Shown: positions 21,456 to 32,722, counted from the first letter of the stretch. The stretch is 64,000 bases of DNA from Dendrolimus kikuchii (GCA_019925095.2 CM034394.1:22926272-22990271); one strand, 5' to 3'. The notes: generated by a model not told the origin, from the sequence alone. Numbers and translations: made by a program.

Positions 21456-21908
21456 AATAATGTATGTCTTTGAAGACCACGGGCCATAAAAATAGCTTGG
21501 ACTTTTGGAAGGCTTGTGTAGATCCATGGAAAGGCAAACTAGTTGAGGCCCCTTGACAAATTTAATGTAAATGTGATGTGACACTGTCCGACGATTATCC
21601 CTGTCTACACCATATAGCAGTGCACCCAAGGACAAGCCCCGGTCAGTGTAAGACTATTGTAGGAAATGGGAACAAAAGGTACCGGAGTATTGGGATGAAC
21701 TGTTTATGGAACTAGAGGTCTGGGAATGGGAAGTATAGCGTTTGCCCGTTGCAATGTTCGGGGAATATGGAAAAATGGGCAGACGGTGACTCATCACTTC
21801 CTGCATGGGCCCCAAAAAATGCCATAGAAGACAGGGGCAACGTGGGTGTGAGTGGCTAAACGGTATAGAGAGGTGAGCTGCAGGTTAACTGAAGCTACTT
21901 CCAACGTT
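21456..21908 (+). repeat. Unidentified repeat X, copy 1 (~450 bp)
   Basis: Begins TAATGTATGTCTTTGAAGAC and includes GAGGCCCCTTGACAAATTTA, CCGACGATTATCCCTGTCTA, GAAGTATAGCGTTTGCCCGT and GGGCAGACGGTGACTCATCA. Two more copies lie near 35.9 and 44.0 kb. No long ORF is conserved. In this copy it directly follows a LINE C-terminal relic. Confidence 0.85.
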
Positions 21909-21927
21909 GGAACGTTGGACAAGAGCT

Positions 21928-22112
21928 ATGGATGTCATAGAATCAAGTGAGGTGTGTAAGAATAGGCCTGAATGGCGCTCTGTTGTTCGTGCCTACCCCG
22001 CAAGGGAACAGAGCGCCATTCAGGCTTATTCTTACACACCGCACTCGCTTCTTTGACATTCATAGCTCTTGTCATGCACACTCATCTGTTTTAAGGCTCC
22101 TGACATCACTTA
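21928..22112. mobile_element. RTE 3' fragments in inverted (fold-back) arrangement
   Basis: The first half is in plus orientation (ATGTCATAGAATCAAGTGAG to CCCCGCAAGGGAAC). It then turns back immediately as AGAGCGCCATTCAGGCTTAT to CACTCGCTTCTTTGACATTC and GGCTCCTGACATCAC on the minus strand. The two arms are complementary over roughly 60 bases. The normal 3' tail (GGCGTGAAG plus (ATGT)n) is absent. Confidence 0.88.
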
Positions 22113-22154
22113 TTTAGAAAGTAATTATTATTTTAGGTAAGGATTTAAAGTTTA

Positions 22155-22422
22155 CATGTTTTTTTTAATGCGTGTGTTTAGCAGACAGGCAGACGGCCTA
22201 CTTATTGGAAAGCAGTTACCATCGCCTATGGACATTTGCAAAACCAAAGGTGGTATAAATGCGCTGCTGCTCTCTTAAGGGAGACTGGAACCTGGTCACT
22301 AATGCCGGGACACAATTCAAGGTTGTTGTGGCGGCATACCCTAGACCAGGGGTGGTAGCTTGTCGCCTCTTACGACAGGCCGCGCGGGCCGGAGGAAATT
22401 GTATTATTTCTCCGTTGAATGA
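22155..22422 (-). repeat. SINE-like repeat with internal deletion
   Basis: T-rich end and TTTAGCAGACAGGCAGACGG at left; stops at TATTATTTCTCCGTTGAATG. The middle block (CATCCAGTCGGGCAAATGCC) has been lost, joining GGGTGGTAGC to TTGTCGCCTC. Confidence 0.88.
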
Positions 22423-22907
22423 GATATGAATGAAGTTCAATAAACAAATCACGATGAAATTTAGTAATATATTCTATGTCTAAGATGAAAATAGAATATT
22501 TTTTTTATCTCGAAGAATAGAATAATTACTAAGATAAAGCTAAGCTAGGATTACCAGCAAAATCACGAATAACGATTCCGAGATAAAATACGTTCGACGA
22601 TGTGAAAACCAAAATACGAGCAGTTAAGAATTTTTAAGTTACAAATGTTAAAAATAGACAGTATTTATAAGTACACAGATAAAGCTCAAACATTCATTAC
22701 TCCAAAATACCCTTCAGCAGCGAAAAAAACTGCAACTTAAGCAAAAATACGAGCATACCCAGTGTGTCAGTTAAAACAGGGACACGGGCCGAAATTAAAC
22801 GGCGCCGTGGTTATAATAAAAATGAGTATTTGGAACACAATGACTGTTCTCCATTGGCTTATGGCGATACGATAATAATAACAAGACGACATAGTTATAT
22901 ATTTAAT
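22423..22907. other. AT-rich stretch, no feature seen
   Basis: No gene or recurring repeat. Confidence 0.5.
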
Positions 22908-22911
22908 ATAT

Positions 22912-23350
22912 TGTTACACGCCGACAAAGTAAATGCACACCTGGTTTATTACCTTTCCCACATTTGGACTTCTTTTGTTTACTTTGTGTTTAAAATTTGT
23001 AATAAGAAAAACATTATATTGTTATTGTATCTGTTTTTGGCCGCAGGTGTGCAGATTACGGTTTCTCGGTAACTTCAGTCCACGCGGTCGATTGTTGTAT
23101 TGTACTGTTTAGCATAAAACGATGCCCGAACGGGGGGGGGGAGGCAGTCAAGCGACGATTATGATACAAGCAAGAGGTGTGTACATTAGATAAGCTATGT
23201 AGTGACAGACTTGGCGTGTGTTATCGAATCGTGCAGTTTGTACTGGTTGTTTTCAGTTATATTTGTACCTGTGTTGACGTGTTTTATAGTTCTAAAAAAT
23301 TCTATAGTAATTCCAACGGCATTTTTAATTCGCGTCCCGCACTCGTAACA
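22912..23350 (+). mobile_element. Solo LTR, ATAT family (copy 4)
   Basis: Starts TGTTACACGCCGACAAAGTA and ends CCGCACTCGTAACA. ATAT precedes it; the 3' side continues into an (AT)n run, so the duplication merges with a microsatellite. TATA region (TAGCATAAAACGATGCCCGA) and a decayed poly(A) signal (TCTAAAAAATTC) are visible. Confidence 0.85.
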
Positions 23351-23377
23351 ATATATATATATATATATATATACTAG

Positions 23378-23745
23378 GATATGCCCGCGATTTCGTCAAT
23401 GCTCGGATTGAAATTCGCGCGGGATTCTCGTGAGATTATAAATTTTTGTGCAACCGAACAACTTCAAATCGCTCCCGAGAAAATTCCCGCGGGACTTCCG
23501 CTATAGAAAATGTCACACATTTTATTGCATAGAATTTGTGAAAATAATTACATTTAAATTAATTTTTTTTAAATGTGGCCATTTTAAATCATACTCAGAA
23601 AATTTTCCGCGGGATTCCCAGGATAAAAGGGAGCGCAGATTTTATGTCTAAGAAATTTATGTAAATCAGCAAAAACCGCATCGAAATTGGCTAAGTAGTT
23701 TTTACGTTAATCCTGAACAAACAGACAAGAAATCTAAAAAAATAA
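23378..23745 (+). repeat. Dispersed repeat, GCCCGCGACTTTGTCC family, second copy
   Basis: Starts ACTAGGATATGCCCGCGATT and ends CGAAATTGGCTAAGTAGTTT followed by CCTGAACAAACAGAC, the same two ends as the copy at 0.35 kb. Confidence 0.6.
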
Positions 23746-24222
23746 ATCGTATTCTCCATCGTTTATATACTCTATTCCAGTTGTTTTTTAAATGGCTTCA
23801 GTACAGAGACACGGCATGTTTACAATTATATTATATATTCGCTCCGAAAGTGCACTAGGTAATGCCTTGTTCGCAGTCAGGACACCACTGGCGCATTTTT
23901 CGACTGACCAGCCCTCATCCATTTGTAAATTAGACATGGCCTCCTAGCAACATACCACCCACTGGTTCTTGAAATTGTTAAAGGGTGAGCTTAATAATGG
24001 CTTCCGAGAATTCTCATGAAGTACCAACTGAGGAAAGAAGGTTTTATGATGTCTTACGGAGGCGTTAACAAAGAGATTAGCGCGAAAAATTGATCACTCA
24101 AATTCAAAGGGGTAATAAGACACCTGTTAAGGTTTTTTCAGAACCATGCCCAAAAGTTTCTATTAGGTGCCAAAATGGCCCTTGTAAATTATGAGCTCTT
24201 AATACTAATATTAATGTCCGCA

Positions 24223-24558
24223 CCGCAAGAGAGTTGGTCTGAAAGAGAGTGTCGAGGTGAAGGTAAGGAAAGGAATGCTCCGGTTGTTCGGGCACGTGGA
24301 AAGAATACATGATGAAAGAATGACTAAACAGATAAACAATGCAAAAGTGGATGGATGCAGAAGTCGTGGAAGGCCACGGCACACCTTCCATGATCAAATT
24401 GATCGTGTACTAGCAGAAGGTGATGTCAGGAGCCTTAAGAACAGACGAGCTTGCATGACAAGAGTTATGATTGTCAAAGAGGCAAGTGAGGTGTGTAAGA
24501 ATAAGCCTAAATGGCACTCTGTTGTTTGTGCCTACCCCGCAAGGGAACTGGCGTGAAG

Positions 24559-24587
<29 letters not shown>
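24223..24587 (+). pseudogene. RTE LINE, 5'-truncated copy (365 bp)
   Basis: Matches the intact element from AGAGAGTTGGTCTGAAAGAG to the stop. The frame is open to the RELA end but carries substitutions (for example LLRLFGHVERI). It ends in a long (ATGT)n tail and is flanked by a perfect 11-bp target duplication TAATGTCCGCA (24,212-24,222 and 24,588-24,598). Confidence 0.93.
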
Positions 24588-24590
<3 letters not shown>

Positions 24591-24598
24591 TGTCCGCA

Positions 24599-25614
24599 TC
24601 CCATTTTTCGATTTCCCATATGAACAACGCAGAAAAATTTGTTTTTTTCTTTTGATTTTTATATCCAATGAGCAATAAGTTGTACTGTAAAGGTCTTGAA
24701 ATATTTTTGTAGATAGAACACTTTGTAGAACGCTCTACAAAAAAGATATAAACTTATTCTTTGATAAATCAACTGGTTCAAAAATTATTCGAGGTTAAAA
24801 TCAAATGCACCAATTTATCTGTTTTCTCCAATTAATCCTACAGTTTTTAGTTGGAGCTGAATACGAACTAAAATTTCATTTTGGAAATTTCGATTTTACG
24901 ATTAGTAGAGTAGTAGTAGTAGAGTAGTTCTTCGTCCGTACTTTAAAGGTGCAGGTAATGATCAGTTGTTATCCAACCGCCATAGCAGTATTGAGTCATA
25001 GTACAGCAGCGAAATCTTTTAAGCATAGGACGGCATATTGTACAAATGTTGTCCTTAGGATAGAACTGCACATCGTACAAGTATATAAGCGTGTGGACAA
25101 TCCAATGTATTTCTGCAGTTAACAAAGCATCGTGGTTATGGGTCGTGGAAATACACACTATGGCACACAATACACAATGGGGGCGAGTGAGCTCCTTCAA
25201 TTTGGAGCCCAGCGGCCAGCGGCCACTCTGCCATTATTAACAGACGTGTATACTGCCCACTGTGTTATTAGGGACATTTTTCTGGATCAACTCGGCGATC
25301 TTATTAGAGGGCTTTTGTTGGGATGTGTTGTCATCGTTGATTGTATTTTTAAAAGGTATATTATTTTAAAAATTACTGGGTTTAGTACAAAGGATTGATG
25401 TTTTGAGGTTGCTGTTTACTCAAGTTTCAACTATAGGTATATAAAGCTCAATACAAGTACCTATTGTACATATTATTGTATTATAATCAACTGCTGATTA
25501 ACTAATTATTTTATTGGTTTGTTTGTAATTGTCAGGACAAGGTTTTATATGAAAGTTTTTTTTTTTGTAAAATCGTAACAATCTCCATATACAAAGTAAG
25601 CCAGTGAGACAGTA
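24599..25614. other. Intergenic stretch with one balanced-composition patch
   Basis: No gene is supported. Between 25,120 and 25,355 the sequence is less AT-rich and open on both strands (plus strand: ASELLQFGAQRPAATLPLL). A TTTCTGCAG and an AAAAGGTATA border it, but the evidence is too thin to call an exon. Confidence 0.35.
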
Positions 25615-25790
25615 GACATGGAAGGGATGGTTTATAACCACAATTGGAAGCGGTAGATGGCATTGGAATCGGGTACCACGATAGTGATGAAAGTTTTTGT
25701 GTTTGTTTGAGTGAGTCCCTATATGATTTAGATTCACAATTCGATTCGGTAGGTGGCGCTGCAATCGGCTTGTAGATTTTTTGCGTAATG
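25615..25790 (-). repeat. GGTAGGTGGCGCTG repeat fragment
   Basis: Contains AAGCGGTAGATGGCATTGGA and ATTCGGTAGGTGGCGCTGCA separated by TTTGAGTGAGTCCCTATATG, the same order as in the copy at 1.1-1.4 kb. Confidence 0.6.
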
Positions 25791-26681
25791 CATTTTGTAC
25801 TGGCTTTACAAAAGGTATATACCTACAAAAGGTTAATAGACAGATTTTAATTCCATCAAACATTTACTTACGTTATCTAAAATGTTATTTCAATATTGTA
25901 TATTAATCATAATACACAATAACTAAATACATCTAAGATTCACACAAAGCGTGTTAACTACTTTACATTTAGCCCCTTAAGCAAATTTAATTACAACACT
26001 GTTAATTCGACCGTGAATATCATTTATGTCTCATTTATACATTTCAGTGGTAGGAATATTTTATGTGAATATCTCAGGATCTGTCGGTCTACCATTCCCG
26101 TCGAAAGATGCTGATCTGTCGTGTATAACAAATGGCATTGCTTATTCTGTTTGTTCCAAGAATAAATGCTGATATAGCAGAAAGTCCCCCTTTATTAATT
26201 CTAGTATGGAAATATTATTGCTATTCTGTGCAGTGAAATATATGTGTAAATGTAACATATATTTGACGGAAGCCTTCCACGTGATTTAATAAATCGTCTT
26301 ATATTAATTAGCGTTATTGAAATCTAAGTTTTATGAAAATTGAGTATTTTCAAGGCTATAAGATCGTCCAAAGAAATAATTTTAATATTTATATGAATTG
26401 ATCTTGACTTTTTTTATTTAGTCTCACTGTAAATTTTGTATACTTCGTAAAACTTTGTGTACAAATTTATTAAGAACTTATGACAAAGATAGCATGTTTT
26501 TATTTGAGAAAGTTGTTAATTGCTTGTAGTTAAAAACTTTAATTGAACATCTATTACTTCAGTTAATAAGTCAAATATAATTATGATTCTCATTTAAATT
26601 GTATAAATCTATAGATTTTGTGCGGTATTTGTATAATTAGGTCATGTTTTAAGCTAAAAAACAAAAGCTTCACCAAACTTG
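25791..26681. other. AT-rich stretch, no feature seen
   Basis: No gene, repeat copy or strong inverted repeat recognised. Confidence 0.5.
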
Positions 26682-26685
26682 ACAT

Positions 26686-27206
26686 TGTTACGAATCGCGA
26701 GACTCGTAATTAAAATGACGTTAGAATTACTATAGAGTTTATTAGAACTATACAAATACGTATAACACAGGTACAAATATAACCGAACACAACAAGTCCA
26801 AACGTAACGCAGAAGGTTGTAATTCCATAAAACGCGCAAAGTCCGTCACTAAAAGTTTCCCGATTGTAGTACACACGTCTTGCTTCGCTCGTGGTTCTCG
26901 CTCGACTGCCTCGTCCCTCCATCGGGCCACTGCTTTATACTGCACAGGTGCAATATGTCCGTCCGGCCGCGTGGACTGAATTTCCTAGAATCAGTTTGTA
27001 CTTTGAATCCGACACACCTGGCTAATGAGTCGACCGCAACAGCCATAAACAATTACAGTAAAACAATGGACTGTTCTCTAGAATAATTAGTAAACGCATA
27101 TCAAGAAACAAGTAAACAAAAGAAGTCCAAATGCCGAAGGTAATAAAATGTGTTTTTACAGGTATGCAGGTGTGAATTTGTTTTTGTCGGCGTCTAGGTT
27201 GTAACA
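26686..27206 (-). mobile_element. Solo LTR, ATAT family (copy 5)
   Basis: Near full length (521 bp): plus-strand ends TGTTACGAATCGCGAGACTC and CTAGGTTGTAACA. The flanks are ACAT and ATAT, consistent with one mutation in an ATAT duplication. On the minus strand the order is U3 with TTTACTTGTTTCTTGATATG, a TATAAAGCAG promoter, then TCTAATAAAC as poly(A) signal. The chance ORFs on both strands are not genes. Confidence 0.88.
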
Positions 27207-27329
27207 ATATAGTTGAGATCCGCCTTCCGCTGGTTCCGCTCTGATTTACTGCTCGCGGAATTAACTATGGTGCTGATACATCATCATAATTATCACAATA
27301 TATAACTTTTCCAACTGCCTTTTTTATAG

Positions 27330-27521
27330 TAGTATAGTTCCCGTTTAACCATGATCTCGCCCAATGTAGAGCGGAAATAGGTCTAAGATGCTTACCTGAA
27401 GGTACTTTGATTCATACTGGACTTGAAGACACCCAGGTTGTAAGTGTCGAGAAAAACAGATTCAGGAAATGAGTTCCATTCCTTTGCTGTGCGCATGAGA
27501 AGGTGGATGAATGAATGACTG
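27330..27521 (-). pseudogene. Jockey/CR1-like LINE C-terminal fragment
   Basis: The minus strand reads LLMRTAKEWNSFPESVF then LDTYNLGVFKSSMN, the same C-terminal block as at 12.1 and 47.7 kb. Confidence 0.8.
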
Positions 27522-27655
27522 AAAACTCTTTACTGCTCACCATAACTTAAACCTAGACAATTTAATCTGATTACATTTCCATTATAACAATGGGCGGCCT
27601 TATCATTCATAGCGATCTCTTCCAGGCAACCCGGTGTCCAAGGAGACATTAAAAG
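27522..27655 (-). repeat. LINE 3'-end (GGTTGCCTGGAAGAGATCGC tail)
   Basis: On the minus strand GGGTTGCCTGGAAGAGATCG, GATAAGGCCGCCCATTGTTA and a degraded CAGTAAAGAG end. Similar tails lie at 41.6, 55.0 and 60.6 kb. It lies upstream, in the minus direction, of a different LINE's C-terminus, so two insertions are juxtaposed. Confidence 0.7.
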
Positions 27656-27711
27656 AAAAGAATAATGAATATTTCCTGTTTTAACTAAATTAAAACTAAT
27701 TCAATCGTATT

Positions 27712-28040
27712 TTTTTTTTGTTGCAGGAGATCAGCAGACAGGCAGACGGCCCAGTTGATGGAAAGCGGTTACCATCGCCTATGGACATTTGCAATACCAA
27801 AGTTGCTACAAATGCGCTGCTGCTCTCTTAGGGGAGACTGGAACCTGGTCACTAATGCCGGAACACAACTCAAGGTTGTTATGGCGACATACAACCTTGA
27901 CATAGACATAGACCAGGGGTGGTAGCTATCCATTCGGGCAAATGCCCTACCACCTGGCTGTGGGTTGTTAAGTCGCCTCTTACGACAGGCCGCCCGGCCG
28001 CAGGAAGTCGTATACTTTCTCCGTTCCTGCACAGATAAGA
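27712..28040 (-). repeat. SINE-like repeat, full length
   Basis: T tract and TTGCAGGAGATCAGCAGACA at left, CCGTTCCTGCACAGATAAGA at right. An 18-base local duplication (ACATACAACCTTGACATAGA region) is present in the middle. The shared family frame is open for 87 codons on the minus strand. Confidence 0.9.
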
Positions 28041-28387
28041 TTGATAGAGGAAACTAAAAAGTTCGTGGAAAAGCGCTTCGTTCATATAGGTGGAATGTCC
28101 AACATAAGATAAAGCTTTTAAGATAAGACAAGGTGAAGCTTAGAAGATCCAGTTGTATAACTGTATTAACTCTATTTTCTCCAGAATTGGTGGTACCTAT
28201 AACCATAATTTCAACGATATTGATCCTTTTTTGGGAACAAAGACTATATTCTTGAGAAAGGTGTTGCAGTCTGCTTGATAAAGGCTGATGAAATCTGTGT
28301 ACCTATGACATATACAAATTTTAAATTTTTATTAATTAAATAATTTATGTATATAATGTAATTGTGTATTCTATCAGGAATATATAA
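28041..28387. other. No feature seen
   Basis: AT-rich linker without gene or recurrent repeat. Confidence 0.45.
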
Positions 28388-29120
28388 TATTACTAGCGGC
28401 CCCGTCAGACGTTGTCCTGCCTTTAAAAAATAAAATTCTAGAACCCGATCCCAGAGCCACGTACCGGTTCTAATTGCGAAACTAAACCATCCGGGTACCC
28501 ACTCAAATACATAAAAAAAAAATCACCAAAATCGCTTCAGGTGATCAGGAGGATTCCAGAACCCGATCTCAGCGCCACCTACCGGTTCTAATTGTGAATC
28601 TAAACCATCCGGGAACCCACTCATCCCTACTCCGTGATGTTTGCTGGATGAGAGGTGACAACGGTAGACATCTAGCGGGGATAACTGATCGATTGATAGT
28701 TAAAATAAATAAAAAATCGCGATGGAAAAATCGGGGTTGATAGTAAAGAGGTGGAAAATTAAGAGTAATATAATTTTTTTTATTCTGAGTCATGACAAAA
28801 TAAGATTGAAAATCTTGCCAAAAAAATTAAAGTTTATAATTAACAAATAAAAAATAGGGGTTGATTGTAGAGGGATGAAAATTTAGGGTTGTGTGTATTT
28901 TATAATGTTGTATCATAAAAAAAGTAAAATTTATCTAAAAATTAAAAAATATATATTAGGGGTGGACTTCCTTTAACATTTAGGGGGACGAAAAATAGAT
29001 GTTGTCCGATTCTCAGACCTACCCAATATGCACACAAAATTTCATAAAAATCGGTCAAGCCGTTTCGGAGGACTATGGTAACTAACACTGTGACACGAGA
29101 ATTTTATATATTAGATACTG
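28388..29120 (+). mobile_element. AGCGGCCC repeat, longest copy (~730 bp)
   Basis: Starts ATTACTAGCGGCCCCGTCAG and ends GTGACACGAGAATTTTATAT then ATTAGAT. It contains two CCACCTACCGGTTC-type blocks and, near the end, AAAATTTCATAAAAATCGGT followed by CAAGCCGTTTCGGAGGA. That last phrase is widespread at the 3' end of insect RTE-mobilised repeats. No coding sequence. Confidence 0.65.
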
Positions 29121-29269
29121 TTTAGCGTTTTATATAGTATTATTGTATTATAAATTACACATTAAATTTATATGATTAGTTTTTATCCATATCGTGGTCT
29201 ACAGTAATTGAAGGAGCACATTGAATAAAAATTTAAGGTTATGTATGTTTTACAAATCTGCTAAGTGTA

Positions 29270-29530
29270 AGAATCACTAAACAGATATACAATGCAAAAG
29301 TGGATGGATGCAGAAGTCGTGGAAGGCCACGACACACCTTCCAAGATCAAATTGATCGTGTACTAGCAGAAGGTGATGTCAGGAGCCTTAAGAACAGACG
29401 AGTGTGCATGACAAGAGTTATGAATTTGAAAGAAGCAAGTGAGGTGTGTAAGAATAAACCTAAATGGTGCTCTGTTGTTCGTGCCTACCCCACAAGGGAA
29501 CTGGCGTGAAGTTATGTATGTATGTATGTA
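29270..29530 (+). pseudogene. RTE LINE, 5'-truncated copy (261 bp)
   Basis: Begins inside the codons for MTKQIYNAKVDGCRSRGRP and runs open to the RELA stop, then an (ATGT)n tail. It is flanked by a perfect 11-bp target duplication TGCTAAGTGTA (29,259-29,269 and 29,531-29,541). Confidence 0.93.
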
Positions 29531-29541
29531 TGCTAAGTGTA

Positions 29542-29909
29542 TCCTTTGTTGGAGATTCTAATAAAATAAAATAAATAAAATAAGATATTCAACTTGTAAC
29601 CGAGGGTGTGAACATGTTGCAATGTGGTAGCAGTCAAACGCTGACTGTTTAAGGTCAGTTCTCTTAATCTTCTTTGCGTTGACTATAATTTGCTGTAGAC
29701 ATGAAGGTATCTAGAAAATTTTGAGAAAATGTTAACTACCTTCATCTAGATCTATATTTAACAAATTTACGAGAAGTGATTACAAACGGTTTATAACATA
29801 ACCTTATCATTCTTGATCAAAGACATAAAGCGTTCATCCTTCTAACTCATATATTAAACAGCCGGCAAATAAGCTTACAAGACATAACCAAATCACTGTA
29901 ATAACTTAC
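29542..29909. other. No feature seen
   Basis: AT-rich sequence with no gene. Confidence 0.45.
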
Positions 29910-30147
29910 ATATGTTCGTCCCAGTTCTGAGACTAGGAATATTTGGAGCGAACTAATATAGAGGATTAGTTGATCAAAGTCGATTACGGCTGAAGTGGTT
30001 GTCGGGAAGTGAGAAGTGAGGCCCGTAAGTGGCCTGGTCAGGGCGACATGTCCATCGCACACGATCGCAAGTAGGACAACAGCACAATAGATGTTTTCGA
30101 AGACTAAATAGATCATATCGCTGGGATCCGCAGTTATCCGCGGATAT
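29910..30147 (-). other. Possible isolated exon, unknown
   Basis: On the minus strand a GC-richer segment of 238 bases is open throughout. It is bordered by TTATGGTTCAG (acceptor-like, weak pyrimidine tract) and ACATATGTAAGT (strong donor). The reading YPRITADPSDMIYLVFENIY then CAVVLLAIVCDGHVALTRPL is hydrophobic in its middle. A second frame is also open, and no domain is recognised. It could be a host exon or decayed transposon coding sequence. Confidence 0.22.
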
Positions 30148-30176
30148 CTGAACCATAAATGCTTATTATTTATTAG

Positions 30177-30592
30177 TAGCTGACCCGGCAAACTTCGTAC
30201 CGTCTCAGAATCAATAAATAAAAAAGCTGAATGATAATTGCAGAATGTTTCAACTTTAGTAAAAAATGTGGTCAAAACTTAACCGAAACGAACATCAAAC
30301 GTTTGACATTTAAAACCAAAAAAATGAAAAAACAACTTCACTTTTAAATTTAATTGATTTCTAAACGACGGGACGAACATCAAATGTTTGACAGGTAGGA
30401 ATAGTTTCTAAGGGAGAGCAAAATTGTTGTTTTTACTATATTCCAAGCATTTTTTTTTCATATTTACTCACATTTTAAACTTTCCTGGACTTTCACAAAT
30501 AATTCAAAACCAAAATAAGCCAAATCAGTCACGCCGTTCTCGAGTTTAAACGAGACTGACGAATAGCAATTGATTTATATATATATAGATTT
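30177..30592 (+). repeat. Dispersed repeat family D (AGCTGACCCGGCAAACTTCG)
   Basis: Starts TAGCTGACCCGGCAAACTTC and ends CGAATAGCAATTGATTTATA then a (TA)n tail. A 3'-truncated second copy lies at 58.89 kb. Phrases such as AACATCAAATGTTTGACAGG are shared. It is a common lepidopteran non-coding repeat. Confidence 0.7.
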
Positions 30593-31684
30593 AAAAGCAT
30601 GCAAACTGGCATGTACAAAAAAGTAAAAAATATCTGAAATTTTAGTATTTGTGCTTTCTATCTCATTATTATTAATGTTTTCATATTTTAAGTAAATTGT
30701 AAAGATACTTTTAAGAGAAATAAAGTTATTTAACCCGAAAATGCATCTGAATCTTTATTTGTTCACGAAAGATAATAACTACGTAAATCACTTAAATGTT
30801 AAGAAACTGTTTACAATTAGGTAAACCTATAACATTATATTTTAATTCTTTTTCTTTGAGATTATATAATTCCGCATATTTAGGGGGTAGATTATGTATA
30901 ATTCTTAATATCAATTTTAATATTAATATTTATTTTGGATTTGAAACTATTAAAGTAAAGAGCTTCTTGTTATGAATACAAAATGATAGCTGTATTCTGT
31001 TAGATTTTCTGGAACTTAGAAATTCATTTTCTCACATAATCACATATGAAAGATAAGCGTGGCTATATTATTTTCTCCTTAATTTAGATTTGAAACCAAA
31101 TTTATGGAACGATATCAATGCTATTTAAAGTCACTGGTAACATAATTAATATCCTGTACCTGAAAGATGTTGAATACTATAGTTTAATGTGGCGTAAATT
31201 CTTTTTTAAACATAAAAATACAAAAAATTACTAAGACGACCAAATTGAAAACCACGACGATAAAGTCACACGTCATAGTAACATATTCAATAGAATTTCT
31301 ATACCTTCATATCTCTTTACATTTCTAAGTCAATTACGAATGAATACAGTACACCCTTAATAAGCAATTTGATGTCATAGCACACAATAGCCGAGACGAG
31401 TACGTGCGGTGTTGATCCTCCAAAAATTAGGGGTGAAGATAGAAGGGCATTACGTTCTTAGGGTATTAGCACATCAGAAATCATTGAGGTTTTGAGCAAA
31501 ATTTGCTGCCTTTGAAACTGGGGAATTTATGTGAAGGTTTATTTATAGGATCTTCATACCAAGCGGTTTAGTGAAGGGCTTATAATATCAAGAAATTGTT
31601 GTGAATGGAAATTAAGGTTTTGAATTTTTAGAACACATATAAATGGCTTTATGTAGTTTCAATTAAAGTTAATAATAATACTGT
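30593..31684. other. AT-rich stretch, no feature seen
   Basis: About 1.1 kb of AT-rich sequence with neither open frames of note nor repeats shared with the rest of the window. Confidence 0.5.
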
Positions 31685-32156
31685 AGTTACAGGACAGGAG
31701 TTACAGGACTCGAATTAAAATTCCGTTGGAATTACTATAGAATTTATTAGAACTATACAAACACGTATAACACAGGTACAAATATAACCGAACACAATCA
31801 ATCCAAACGTAATGCGCGATTCAGTAACACTGTCCGTCACTAAATAGATTATCGATTGTACACAAGTCTTGCCTTGATCGTGGTTCTCGCTCGTCTCAAG
31901 ATCTCTCCATTGGGCCATTGCTTTATACTGCACCGATAGAATATGGCTGCTCGACCGCGTACATCGAATTTCTTAGAATCAGTTTGACACACCCGGCTAA
32001 TGACTGCCATAAAAGATTACAATACACAATAGGCTGTTTTTCTAATTATAAATTTTAAACACAAAGCAAACAAAAGCAGTCCAAGTGCGAAAAGGTAATA
32101 AAGTGTGTGTTTTATGATAGGCAGGTGTGCATCTACTTTGTCGGCGTGTAATAATA
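31685..32156 (-). mobile_element. Solo LTR, ATAT family (copy 6), decayed ends
   Basis: Retains CGAATTAAAATTCCGTTGGA, ATTTATTAGAACTATACAAA, the TTTATACTGCAC promoter block and CTACTTTGTCGGCGTGTAAT. Both terminal TGTTA/TAACA signatures are mutated, so no target duplication can be scored. Confidence 0.8.
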
Positions 32157-32184
32157 CTATTGTATAAACCGTTTTTCGTAATAG

Positions 32185-32335
32185 CTACTTTGCAAGTAAA
32201 CGTGCATGTATGAAGAGGTTAATGAAAGTAGATGAAGCGAAAGTTGTTTGTTAGTATAGTCACATGTGGAGATCCACAATCTCTGCCTACCCTCATGGGA
32301 AACAGGCGTGATAATATGTATGTATATACTTTGTA
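32185..32335 (+). repeat. Related RTE 3'-end, diverged family
   Basis: CGTGCATGTATGAAGAGGTT, then CTGCCTACCCTCATGGGAAA, CAGGCGTGATAATATGTATG. The plan matches the intact RTE end (GCCTACCCCGCAAGGGA then GGCGTGAAGTTATGTATG), but the sequence differs throughout, marking a sister family. Confidence 0.75.
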
Positions 32336-32549
32336 AGCTGAATATTGTAAAGCTGCACTATGAAGCTCACGCATGGATTGTATAGTCTATTTTAGTCAGA
32401 ATGATTACACATAATCACACTTCGGACAGACCACAACAATTATAGGTGGTAGGAGGTTATTTGCTCTCTCTGCCAAGCTCTGGATGTTTTGTTTTACGAG
32501 GCGCCTCTATTCAAAGTTATTAGTGACAGCTGATGCGTATTTCTATATC

Positions 32550-32662
32550 GTCGTCATCATTGCAGGACCTTGTAACTATATTTTTTGGTGGTATTATTTT
32601 TTTCGACAAAATTTTGATGTATACTTTTAATGTAACAATTTTTGTTGCAGGTCCTGCACTGA
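32550..32662. repeat. Short element with inverted ends (TGCAGGACCT...AGGTCCTGCA)
   Basis: TTGCAGGACCTTG and CAGGTCCTGCACTG form a 10-bp perfect inverted repeat about 110 bp apart around AT-rich sequence. It may be a small MITE; only one copy is seen. Confidence 0.4.
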
Positions 32663-32682
32663 CGCCGACAATATGCTACACA

Positions 32683-32722
32683 TATAAGATAAATAAATAA
32701 GTCTGTACTTATTTATCTTATG
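32683..32722. repeat. AT-rich hairpin
   Basis: ATAAGATAAATAA and TTATTTATCTTAT face each other with a 12-base spacer. It could form a cruciform; no gene end is nearby to make it a terminator. Confidence 0.6.

Noticed and set aside
29847..30275. 142-codon minus-strand ORF as a complete gene
   Set aside because: Its first ~40 codons lie in dispersed repeat D, so the frame is a chance fusion. Only the inner segment is kept, as a weak exon candidate.
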